Shown one piece after another: positions 50,380 through 58,925 of a DNA stretch of 64,000 nt. Within the stretch, counting starts at the first letter, position 1, and each line of letters starts with the position of its first letter. The position numbers and the translations under genes were made by a program. The DNA comes from Pseudomonas alkylphenolica. GTDB lineage: Bacteria > Pseudomonadota > Gammaproteobacteria > Pseudomonadales > Pseudomonadaceae. The notes beneath the pieces are model-generated. The model was not told the DNA's origin and did not search any database. It worked only from the letters and a program-made list of their open reading frames with translations. The stretch is taken from contig NZ_JADUCM010000008.1 in assembly GCF_016009175.1 (NCBI RefSeq), positions 1 to 64,000 of the forward strand, in the 5' to 3' direction.

Positions 50380-51970
50380 AGCGGTCGCCACCCGTCCGGC
50401 CGTGCGGTTGCCGGAACTGGGCCTGTGGAATCTGTATTTTCTGATCAAGTTCGTCCTCTTGTGGATGGGCCTGCTTGATTTCAATGCCTTGCTCAATCTG
50501 TTGTTTGCCGCCGGTTTGCTGTTGCCCTTGCCGGGGCGCTGGTTGCCACGCCTGCGTCAGGTCATTGCCGTGCCGCTGGGCGTTGCGCTGTTCTACAAGG
50601 ACACCTGGTACCCGCCGTTTCGCCGGCTGTTCGAACAGTCCGAAGTGCTGGCGTTTTCGGTTGACTACGTCATCGACCTGCTCGGCCGTTTCGTCAACTG
50701 GGATGTACTGGGGGTGCTGTTTGCCATTGCCTTGCTCTACCTGTTCATCGCGCCATGGCTGCGCCTGACCGTGGTCACGGTTGCGCTGTTACTGTGGGTG
50801 TACCTGGCCGGTGCCTTGCCAGCCTTCAACGTGCCGGTGCAATCGGTGGCCGGCGAAGTGTCCACGACCCAGGGCGCTTCCAGCGAAGTGGCCGAGAGCA
50901 AGGCCATTGATGCCTGGCTGGATCAGTTCTACCGCGAGCAGGCGGGCAAGGTGACCCGCTTCCCGGAGAAGAACCCCACCGCAGAGCCGTTTGACGTGCT
51001 GATCCTCAACGTCTGCTCGCTGGCCTGGGATGACCTGGAAGATGCCGGTATGCGTGACAACGCGCTGCTGCGCCGCATGAACATTGTGTTCGACCGCTTC
51101 AACTCCGCCACCTCCTACAGTGGCCCGGCGGCCATTCGCATGTTGCGCGCCAGCTGTGGCCAGCCGCACCACATCAAGTTGTACGAGCCGGCGAATGAGC
51201 AGTGCATGCTGTTCGACAACCTCGCCAAGCTCGGTTACAGCCCGGAGCTGATGCTTAACCACAACGGCCCGATTACCCGTAAGTACATGACCTTCCTGGC
51301 CGGTCAGCACCTGCCGCCGCCGCTGATGAGCAGTGACGATTTCCCGGTGGCGCTGAAGTCCTACGACGGGGCCAACATCGCCCGCGACCGCGACGTGTGG
51401 ATGGCCTGGTGGGCGCAGCGGATCAAGGATCCAAAGCCGGCCGTGTCGTTGTTCTACAACACCATCACCCTGCATGACGGCAACCGGGTCACCAACCCCG
51501 ACGGCAGCACCCGGCGTGCCTCGTTCCAGGAGCGGGCGAAGAACTTCCTCGACGACCTCGACCAGTTCATCGACACCATGAAACAAAGCGGACGGCGGGC
51601 GGTGCTGGTGCTGGTACCGGAGCACGGCGCGGCGGTCCACGGCGACCGCATGCAGATCTCCGGCATGCGCGAGATTCCTTCGCGCTCCATCACCCACGTA
51701 CCGACGGCGATCAAGCTGATCAACATGGGCGAGTCGGACCAGCAGGGGCCCCTGCACGTCACCACGCCGACCAGCCACCTGGCGGTGTCCGAGCTGATTG
51801 CCCGGTTATATGCGCAGCAAGGCGGCCCGCTGGACCTGGAGGCACTGATTCACGACCTGCCGACCACGGCGGCGGTGTCCGAGAACTCCGATTCGGCAGT
51901 GGTCGAGTTCCAGGGCCGGCCCTATGTACGCCTGAAAGGGCAGACAGAGTGGATGCTTTACCCCGAATGA
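50372..51970 (+). CDS. bcsG: Cellulose phosphoethanolamine transferase BcsG
   Basis: This 532-residue protein has four or five N-terminal membrane helices (to about 155) and a periplasmic alkaline-phosphatase-like domain. The zinc-ligand Cys215 lies in LNVCSLAWDD, the nucleophilic serine in NSATSYSGPA (near 250), and the Glu/His pair in PEHGAAVHG. BcsG moves phosphoethanolamine from lipids to the cellulose chain as it emerges. GGAGG lies six bases before the ATG at 50372, inside bcsF. Its stop overlaps a bcsR start candidate. Confidence 0.93.
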   Translation: MTEAVATRPAVRLPELGLWNLYFLIKFVLLWMGLLDFNALLNLLFAAGLLLPLPGRWLPRLRQVIAVPLGVALFYKDTWYPPFRRLFEQSEVLAFSVDYVIDLLGRFVNWDVLGVLFAIALLYLFIAPWLRLTVVTVALLLWVYLAGALPAFNVPVQSVAGEVSTTQGASSEVAESKAIDAWLDQFYREQAGKVTRFPEKNPTAEPFDVLILNVCSLAWDDLEDAGMRDNALLRRMNIVFDRFNSATSYSGPAAIRMLRASCGQPHHIKLYEPANEQCMLFDNLAKLGYSPELMLNHNGPITRKYMTFLAGQHLPPPLMSSDDFPVALKSYDGANIARDRDVWMAWWAQRIKDPKPAVSLFYNTITLHDGNRVTNPDGSTRRASFQERAKNFLDDLDQFIDTMKQSGRRAVLVLVPEHGAAVHGDRMQISGMREIPSRSITHVPTAIKLINMGESDQQGPLHVTTPTSHLAVSELIARLYAQQGGPLDLEALIHDLPTTAAVSENSDSAVVEFQGRPYVRLKGQTEWMLYPE

Positions 51971-51987
51971 GCATGACGAGGAACGAA

Positions 51988-52200
51988 ATGACTCAGGACG
52001 ACTGGAAACAGCGTAACGATGACATCGCCCGGCTCAAGCAGCGTCTGGGTGATGAAGACATGGCCTATCAGGACATCAGCCGCGAGTCCGAGCTGTTGGC
52101 GGCGTGCCGCCGCTGGCCGTTGCTGGCCGAAAGCGAAGGCTGGTCGCTGCAGGGCGATGCGCTGAAAACGCAGGCCGACGACAAGGCGCAGCCCGTATGA
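51988..52200 (+). CDS. bcsR: Cellulose synthase regulator BcsR
   Basis: A 70-residue cytosolic protein matching BcsR (YhjR): NDDIARLKQ, DMAYQDISRESELLAACRRWPLLAE. BcsR pairs with BcsQ and, with BcsE, regulates the synthase. Three starts are possible (51967, 51973, 51988). 51988 is preferred because GAGGA lies five bases before it, while 51967 overlaps the bcsG stop. Its stop overlaps the bcsQ start. Confidence 0.85.
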   Translation: MTQDDWKQRNDDIARLKQRLGDEDMAYQDISRESELLAACRRWPLLAESEGWSLQGDALKTQADDKAQPV

Positions 52201-52931
52201 CAGTGGTGGCGTTGAGCGGTATTCGCGGCGGTACAGGTACCACGTCCGTGGTGGCCGCACTGGGTTTTGCGTTGCACACACTGGGGCAACGGGTGCTGAT
52301 GGTGGACCTCAATCCACGCAATCTGCTGCGCCTGCATTTCAACCTGGCGCTGGAGTCGGCCGATGGCTGGGCCGCTGCCGGGCAGGAAGACGAGGCGCGC
52401 TGGAGTGAGGCCCTGATGCAAGTGCTTGAAGGGCTGCACCTGCTGCCCCACGGCACCCTGGCGGCGAACGCGCTGGCCGGGCTGGAGCTGCATCAACGCG
52501 CGCATCCCGATCTCTGGGTGCAACGCCTGCAGACCTTGCAGGCACACTTCGACTGGATCCTGCTGGACTTGCCCGCCACGTTGGCGGACCGGCAACCCGG
52601 CGTGCCGGCGTTGCCGGACACGGTGATGCGCCTGCGCGTGCTGGAAGCGGACGCTGCCTGTCATGCCCTGTTGAGCACCGAAGGGGCAGGGGACGACCAC
52701 CTGCTGGTCAACCGTTTCGACCCGATCAGCCAGCTGCAGCGCGACTTGCTGTTGCTCTGGGGCGAGCGCCATGCCCGGCTGATTCCGCAGGTCATCCACC
52801 GTGACGAAGCGATGGCGGGCGCGCTGGCGTGGAAAAGCCCGGTGGGCTATTACGCCCCGGACGCCCTGGCTACCCGCGATGCGCGCAGCCTGGCGACCTG
52901 GCTGCTGGCTGAAGGGGGGCATCAGGCATGA
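52197..52931 (+). CDS. bcsQ: MinD/ParA-like ATPase BcsQ
   Basis: This 244-residue protein has a deviant Walker A in GIRGGTGTTS at about residues 8-17: the signature lysine of KGGxGKT is absent. The E. coli BcsQ has the same loss, so this is a family trait and not a defect. It forms a complex with BcsR and localises cellulose synthesis at the pole in E. coli. Start overlaps bcsR (ATGA), stop overlaps bcsA. Confidence 0.9.
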   Translation: MTVVALSGIRGGTGTTSVVAALGFALHTLGQRVLMVDLNPRNLLRLHFNLALESADGWAAAGQEDEARWSEALMQVLEGLHLLPHGTLAANALAGLELHQRAHPDLWVQRLQTLQAHFDWILLDLPATLADRQPGVPALPDTVMRLRVLEADAACHALLSTEGAGDDHLLVNRFDPISQLQRDLLLLWGERHARLIPQVIHRDEAMAGALAWKSPVGYYAPDALATRDARSLATWLLAEGGHQA

Positions 52932-55525
52932 ACCGCTATCGGCGCTACCGTCAGCGCGGTGCCCTGCCTTTTACCGCTGCCGTGCTCAGTGTCGGCACGG
53001 CCCTGGCCTGGCTGTTGTTGCGCCTGGATTCGCCCCAGTGGCAACGCTTGCTGGGCAACTGGCGGCAGTATTACCCGCAGCTGGCGTACAAGCGCCCGAC
53101 CCTCGGCGACCCGCTGCGCGGCCTGGTACAAACGGTCTGGCTGCTGTTGATTCGCCCGGCACGCCCGGCCCGTGGCGCCGACCTGTCGCGTGGGCGGGGT
53201 GTGCGCTGGCTGCGCCGTCTCGGCAGCGGCTCGCTGGCGATGGTCCAACGCGTACGCCAGCCGCTGGTGCAACTGATGCGCCGCTTGCCGCGGCTGATTG
53301 GTGGCAGCGACGCGCTGGCGCAGACCCAGCGGCGCATCAAGGCCAGCGGCACTACCGGTGAGCGGGTGTTCTACTGGGTGTTGGCGATCGTCGGCATGTT
53401 CATCGCCTTGCTGTGCGTCACCTCGCCGTTCAACCTGTACGCCCAGTTGATCTTTGTGCTGACCCTGGGCGGCATGGCGATGTTGATGCGCTACATGCCG
53501 GGGCGCTTTCCGACGCTGATGATGATCATCCTGTCGATCACTATATCCTGCCGTTACCTGTGGTGGCGCTACACCTCGACCCTGCACTGGGCCAATGACC
53601 TCGACCTGATCCTGGGCATGATCCTGTTGCTGGCCGAGACCTATTCGTGGCTGGTGCTGATCCTTAGCTTCGTGCAAAGCGTCTGGCCGTTGCGCCGGCC
53701 AGTGAAGGCACTGCCGGAGGACCGGCGCCTGTGGCCAACGGTCGACCTGGTCATCCCGACCTACAACGAAGACCTGTCGGTGGTGCGCACCACGGTCATG
53801 GCGGCGCTGGGGCTGGACTGGCCGCGCGACAAGCTGACGGTGTACATCCTCGATGACGGCGCGCGCGAATCATTCCGTGCATTTGCCAAGGAAGTGGGTG
53901 TCGGCTACATCGACCGCCACGACAACCGCGGCGCCAAGGCGGGTAACCTCAACCACGCACTGCAGCGTCTGACCGGCGACCTGGTGGCGGTGTTCGACTG
54001 CGACCACATTCCGGTGCGGGCGTTTTTGCAACTGACCGTCGGCTGGTTCCTGCAAGACCCGAAAATGGCCTTGGTGCAGACCCCTCACCACTTTTTCTCT
54101 GCCGACCCCTTCGAGCACAACCTCGGCTCGTTCCGGCGCAAACCCAACGAAGGCGAATTGTTCTACGGCCTGATCCAGGACGGCAACGACCTGTGGAACG
54201 CCACGTTCTTCTGCGGCTCGTGCGCCGTGTTGCGCCGCTCGGCGCTGGACGACATCGGCGGCTTTGCCACCCAGACCGTCACTGAAGATGCGCACACCGC
54301 CTTGCGCCTGCACCGTGCTGGCTGGAACTCGGCGTACATGCGTATTCCGCTGGCAGCGGGCCTGGCCACCGACAGCCTGGCGGCGCATGTGCGCCAGCGC
54401 ATTCGCTGGGCGCGCGGCATGGTGCAGATCTTCCGCTTGGACAACCCGCTGCTGGGCAAGGGCCTGAGCCTGTTTCAGCGCCTGTGCTACGCCAACGCCA
54501 TGCTGCACTTTCTGTCCGGCTTGCCGCGGCTGATCTTCCTCACCGCGCCCCTGGCCTTCCTGCTGCTGCATGCGTACGTGATCTATGCGCCAGCCGTGTT
54601 GCTGCTGCTTTATGTGCTGCCGCACATGGTCCACGCCAGCCTGGTCAACTCCCGCGTCCAGGGGCCATACCGGCAGACCTTCTGGGGCGAAGTCTACGAG
54701 TCGGTGCTGGCCTGGTACATCATGCGTCCGACCCTGGTGGCGCTGTTCTCGCCCAAGCGCGGCGCGTTCGATGTGACCGTCAAAGGCGGCATGAACCAGA
54801 ACGACCGGCTCGACTGGCAGATTGCCCGGCCGTACCTGGTGCTGGCGGCGCTGAACATGGTCGGGTTGATGTTTGCCGTGTGGCGCTTCTCCTACGGACC
54901 GAGCAACGAGTACGGCACCGTGGTCGTCAGCTCGCTCTGGGTCATCTACAACCTGTTGCTGATCGGCGCGGCATTGGCGGTAGCCGCCGAGGTTCGCCAG
55001 GTGCGCAAGTTCCAGCGGGTGCCGGTGAAGCTGCCGGCGGCCCTGCGCCTGCCCGACGGCCACCTGTATCCCGGCTGGCTGTATGACTACTCCGACGGTG
55101 GCGCCGGTATCGAACTGGAGACCGAACGCGACCTGGCTCCGGACACCGAAGTGATGTTGCTGCTTGAGCGCGCCGGGCGCGAGTTCGTCTTCCCCGGCCG
55201 GGTCATGCGCACGGTCGAGCGCCAGGTGGGCATCAGCCTTGCCGGCCTGACCCTGCAGCAGCGCATCGATTACGTGCAGTGCACCTTTGCCCGCGCCGAC
55301 AACTGGCTCGGCTGGAGCGACAGTCACGTGCCGGATCGCCCGCTGCGCAGCTTTTTCGACGTACTGGCGCTCGGCGCCATGGGCTACTACCGGGTGATCG
55401 AATACGCCCCGGCCTGGGTACGTTGGCCGATACAGCCGATCATCAGCGCCTCGCGCTGGTTGCTGAGCTACTTTCCGCGGATGCCGCGGCCCCTTTCCTC
55501 AGACTCAATGAAGAGCACGACATGA
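52928..55525 (+). CDS. bcsA: Cellulose synthase catalytic subunit BcsA
   Basis: This 865-residue inner-membrane GT2 enzyme polymerises UDP-glucose and extrudes the chain. Motifs are all present: DDG 309-311, DCD 357-359, QTPH 384-387, FCGS 428-431, TED 452-454 and QRIRW 490-494. The C-terminal PilZ domain (about 695-800) has RKFQR then DYSDGG for c-di-GMP binding. The N-terminal 140 residues are long and positively charged, as in the E. coli subtype. Start and stop both overlap neighbours by four bases. Confidence 0.97.
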   Translation: MNRYRRYRQRGALPFTAAVLSVGTALAWLLLRLDSPQWQRLLGNWRQYYPQLAYKRPTLGDPLRGLVQTVWLLLIRPARPARGADLSRGRGVRWLRRLGSGSLAMVQRVRQPLVQLMRRLPRLIGGSDALAQTQRRIKASGTTGERVFYWVLAIVGMFIALLCVTSPFNLYAQLIFVLTLGGMAMLMRYMPGRFPTLMMIILSITISCRYLWWRYTSTLHWANDLDLILGMILLLAETYSWLVLILSFVQSVWPLRRPVKALPEDRRLWPTVDLVIPTYNEDLSVVRTTVMAALGLDWPRDKLTVYILDDGARESFRAFAKEVGVGYIDRHDNRGAKAGNLNHALQRLTGDLVAVFDCDHIPVRAFLQLTVGWFLQDPKMALVQTPHHFFSADPFEHNLGSFRRKPNEGELFYGLIQDGNDLWNATFFCGSCAVLRRSALDDIGGFATQTVTEDAHTALRLHRAGWNSAYMRIPLAAGLATDSLAAHVRQRIRWARGMVQIFRLDNPLLGKGLSLFQRLCYANAMLHFLSGLPRLIFLTAPLAFLLLHAYVIYAPAVLLLLYVLPHMVHASLVNSRVQGPYRQTFWGEVYESVLAWYIMRPTLVALFSPKRGAFDVTVKGGMNQNDRLDWQIARPYLVLAALNMVGLMFAVWRFSYGPSNEYGTVVVSSLWVIYNLLLIGAALAVAAEVRQVRKFQRVPVKLPAALRLPDGHLYPGWLYDYSDGGAGIELETERDLAPDTEVMLLLERAGREFVFPGRVMRTVERQVGISLAGLTLQQRIDYVQCTFARADNWLGWSDSHVPDRPLRSFFDVLALGAMGYYRVIEYAPAWVRWPIQPIISASRWLLSYFPRMPRPLSSDSMKSTT

Positions 55526-57828
55526 AGCGTTCATTCCTGTCTTCCTGGACCCTGGCCGTCTTGATGACGACCCTGGGAATTCCCTTTGCAGTAACGGCCG
55601 ATGAGCAGGCAGAGCCGACGGCCGTCGCGCCCCAGGTGCCGCACTGGTTGCGTGCGCAAACCTTCGAAAGCCTCGGACGGGGCAGTGACAGCCTGCTGAT
55701 GGGCGTGCGCAACAGCGACCAGATCGAATTCGGCCTGCGCCGCGATCGTCTGGCCAGCAGCGTCGAGCTGGAGCTGAACTTCACCCCGTCGCCGGCGCTG
55801 GTGCCGCGCCTGTCGCACCTGCGGGTGTACCTCAACGACGCGTTGATGGGCGTGGTGCCGATCACCTCCGACGACATCGGCCAGCAGCGCCAGCAACGCA
55901 TGGCCCTTGATCCGAAGCTGGTGCAGGACTTCAACCGGGTGCGCGTTGAGTTCGTCGGCCACTACACCGACATCTGCGAAGACCCGGCGCACAGTTCGCT
56001 GTGGTTGAACCTCAGCCGCAAGAGCGTGATTCGCGTTGACGAGCAGGCGCTGGTCACCGACAACGACCTGGCGTACTTCCCGCTGCCGTATTTCGATGCG
56101 CGCGATACCGACCAGTTGAGCATCCCCATGGTCTTTGCCGGCAGCCCGAGCCTGGGCGAGCAGAAGGCCGCGGCGATCATTGCCTCGTACTTTGGCAGCA
56201 AGGCCAAATGGCGCCTGGCGACATTCCCGGTGCTGTACAACCAGCTGCCGGTGCAAACCGAACAGCAACCGGTGCCGAGCATCGTCTTTGCCACCAATGA
56301 CCGGCGCCCGGCGTTCCTGGCTGACCTTGAGCGCTTCCCGGCTGTCGACGGCCCGGTGATTCAGCAAATCACCCACCCCGATAACCGTTACAGCAAAGTG
56401 CTGCTGGTGCTCGGTCGCAACGACGAAGACCTGGTCAAGGCCGCGTCGGCCCTGGCGGTCGGCACCGACCTGTTCCGCGGGGATCGGGTCGCGGTGCAAG
56501 GGGTTCAGGAGCTCAAGCCGCGCGAACCGTACGATGCGCCAAACTGGGTGCGTACCGATCGCCCGGTGCGCTTCGCCGAACTGCAGGACTACCCGGGCCA
56601 GTTGCAGGTCAGCGGCCTGCGGCCACAGCCGATCGAACTGTCGCTCAACGTACCGCCTGACCTGTTCGTGTGGCGCAACCAGGGCGTCGCCGTGCAGACC
56701 CTGTACCGCTACACGCCACCGGTGGTCACCGATGAGTCGCGCCTGACCATTCGCCTCAACGATCACTTTGTCGGCAGCATTCCGCTGCCGGGTTCCGATG
56801 GCATGGGCGCGGCCTTGCAGGAGCTGCGCGCCAAGGTGTTCTCCGCCGACACCACGACACTCTCCGACAAGACCCTGGTACCCGCACTCAAGGTGCTCGA
56901 CCGCAACAAGCTGCGCTATGACTTCAGCTTCGCCAGCAAAGTCGGCAATGCCCAGAACGGGCAATGCCAGACCTACCTGCCGGCTGACGTGCAGGCGGCC
57001 ATCGACGAGAACTCGACCATCGACCTGTCGGGTTACTACCACTACATCGCCATGCCTGATCTCAGCGCGTTTGGCCGCAGTGCGTTCCCGTTCAGCCGCA
57101 TGGCCGACCTGTCGCAAACCCTGCTGCTGGTGCCGGGCAAACCCAATGAGCTGCAAGTCGGCACGATGCTCGACCTGGTCGCCGGCATGGCCTCGCGCAT
57201 CGGTTACCCGGCCCTCGGGCTGCAGCTGTCGGACGACTGGACCACTGCCGCCAAGGCGGATGCCGATCTGCTGGTGCTGGGGCCGCTGCCGGACGACCTG
57301 CGTGGCGGCAGCGGGCGTGAACTGAACCTGCTGCTGGACCGTTCGCGCGACTGGCTGCGTCAGGCCCGATCGCCGTGGTCGCTGGATGCCAGCAGCGCCC
57401 AGCGCCTGCGCAGCGATGGCCGCAACGCGCCGGCAAGCCAGGTGGATGTGGTGGCGCGTGCGCCGATCGCAGCCATCACCGGCATGCAGTCGCCGTTCCA
57501 TAACCAGCGCAGCATCGTGGCCTTGCTGGCCAGCGATGACGGCGACTACAAACTGTTGCGCCAGACCCTGACCGACCCCAGCAAGCTCAACGACTACGTG
57601 CGCGGTTCTGTCAGCCTGATCCGCAGCAGCGGTGTCAGCAGCCATTACGTTGGCGATACCTACTTCGTCGGCCGCCTGCCGTGGTGGATGCTGCTGTGGG
57701 TACAGCTTTCCTACCACCCGGTGCTGTTGGCCCTGGGCGCGGTGTTGAGCATTGTCCTGCTGGGTGTGGTGGCCTGGCGCCTGCTGGCCTGGGTGGCACG
57801 CCGCCGTTTGGCCGAGGGCAAACAATGA
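55522..57828 (+). CDS. bcsB: Cellulose synthase periplasmic subunit BcsB
   Basis: This 768-residue exported protein has a signal peptide of about 26 residues. Two carbohydrate-binding domains alternate with flavodoxin-like domains: cysteine pair CEDPAHSSLW / NGQCQTYLP, and later domains to about 690. A single C-terminal membrane helix (about 730-757) binds BcsA. It carries cellulose through the periplasm. The ATG overlaps the bcsA stop, and the stop overlaps the bcsZ start. Confidence 0.95.
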   Translation: MKRSFLSSWTLAVLMTTLGIPFAVTADEQAEPTAVAPQVPHWLRAQTFESLGRGSDSLLMGVRNSDQIEFGLRRDRLASSVELELNFTPSPALVPRLSHLRVYLNDALMGVVPITSDDIGQQRQQRMALDPKLVQDFNRVRVEFVGHYTDICEDPAHSSLWLNLSRKSVIRVDEQALVTDNDLAYFPLPYFDARDTDQLSIPMVFAGSPSLGEQKAAAIIASYFGSKAKWRLATFPVLYNQLPVQTEQQPVPSIVFATNDRRPAFLADLERFPAVDGPVIQQITHPDNRYSKVLLVLGRNDEDLVKAASALAVGTDLFRGDRVAVQGVQELKPREPYDAPNWVRTDRPVRFAELQDYPGQLQVSGLRPQPIELSLNVPPDLFVWRNQGVAVQTLYRYTPPVVTDESRLTIRLNDHFVGSIPLPGSDGMGAALQELRAKVFSADTTTLSDKTLVPALKVLDRNKLRYDFSFASKVGNAQNGQCQTYLPADVQAAIDENSTIDLSGYYHYIAMPDLSAFGRSAFPFSRMADLSQTLLLVPGKPNELQVGTMLDLVAGMASRIGYPALGLQLSDDWTTAAKADADLLVLGPLPDDLRGGSGRELNLLLDRSRDWLRQARSPWSLDASSAQRLRSDGRNAPASQVDVVARAPIAAITGMQSPFHNQRSIVALLASDDGDYKLLRQTLTDPSKLNDYVRGSVSLIRSSGVSSHYVGDTYFVGRLPWWMLLWVQLSYHPVLLALGAVLSIVLLGVVAWRLLAWVARRRLAEGKQ

Positions 57829-58925
57829 TCGGCTCCAGGTGGCTGTTGGGCGGCGCGCTGTGGTTGTGCGCGTCGTTCGCAACAGCCGGATGCTGGCCGG
57901 CCTGGGAGCAGTTCAAGGCCGACCTGGTGACTGACGACGGGCGGGTCATCGACCCGTCACAGGGGCGCCTGAGCACCTCGGAAGGGCAGGCCTACGGGAT
58001 GTTTTTCGCCCTCGTGGCCAATGACCGCGAACGTTTCCAGCAACTGTTGAGCTGGACTGAGAACAACCTGGCCGGCGGTAACATCGCCAAACGCCTGCCC
58101 GCCTGGAAGTGGGGTCAGGACAAGGATGGCGCCTGGCGCGTGCTCGACAGCAACAACGCCAGCGATGCCGACCTGTGGATGGCCTACAGCTTGCTGGAAG
58201 CCGGGCGTTTGTGGGCCATCGCCGAATACCGTGAACTGGCGATTGAAATCCTCTGGCGCGTGGCCGCACAAACCCTGCGCCCGCTGCCGGGGCTGGGGGT
58301 AATGCTGCTGCCCGGTGACCAGGGCTTTGTCAGCGCCCAGGGCACGCGGTTGAACACCAGCTATTTGCCGCTGCAGGTGCTCGACCGTTTCACTGAACTG
58401 GCACCGCTGTGGCAGGAACTGGCCGACAACAGCCGGAAACTGCTGCTGCAGAGCGCACCCAAGGGCCTGGCACCCGACTGGCTGGCCTGGCGTGACAACG
58501 GCAAGCCAGCCACCGACCCGGTACAAGGCGCCAAAGGCAGCTACGACGCCATTCGTGTCTACCTGTGGCTGGGCATGCTTGACCCGGCGGCCAGTGGGCG
58601 CAAGGCATTGCTGGAGCACTATCGGCCCATGATTGACCTGACCCTTGAACGGGGCGTGCCGCCCGAGCGTGTCGATGTCGACAGTGCCAAGGCCGACGGC
58701 AAAGGACCGGTGGGTTTTTCCGCGGCGTTGCTGCCGTTGTTGGCCGCGCTGAACGAAAAGGACGGCCTGCAACAGCAGCGCCAACGCCTGATCGAGTCGC
58801 CGGCCAGCGGTTACTACAACCGGGTGCTGAGCCTGTATGGCCAGGGATGGGATGAGCGTCGTTATCGCTTCGACGCCAAAGGATGGCTGATACCGGGCTG
58901 GGAAAATGTGCAATGCGTAAACTGA
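57825..58925 (+). CDS. bcsZ: Periplasmic endo-1,4-beta-glucanase BcsZ (GH8)
   Basis: This 366-residue GH8 cellulase has a signal peptide (about 1-21, ending ATA). The catalytic acid is Glu53 (STSEGQAYGMF) and the base Asp241 (GSYDAIRVYLW), matching Glu55 and Asp243 of E. coli BcsZ. It trims or releases cellulose chains in the periplasm. Start overlaps the bcsB stop (ATGA); its stop overlaps the bcsC start by thirteen bases. Confidence 0.95.
   Translation: MIGSRWLLGGALWLCASFATAGCWPAWEQFKADLVTDDGRVIDPSQGRLSTSEGQAYGMFFALVANDRERFQQLLSWTENNLAGGNIAKRLPAWKWGQDKDGAWRVLDSNNASDADLWMAYSLLEAGRLWAIAEYRELAIEILWRVAAQTLRPLPGLGVMLLPGDQGFVSAQGTRLNTSYLPLQVLDRFTELAPLWQELADNSRKLLLQSAPKGLAPDWLAWRDNGKPATDPVQGAKGSYDAIRVYLWLGMLDPAASGRKALLEHYRPMIDLTLERGVPPERVDVDSAKADGKGPVGFSAALLPLLAALNEKDGLQQQRQRLIESPASGYYNRVLSLYGQGWDERRYRFDAKGWLIPGWENVQCVN

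Noticed and set aside
52197..52931. BcsQ as a broken ATPase because the Walker A lysine is missing
   Set aside because: The E. coli BcsQ lacks it as well, so it is a family feature.
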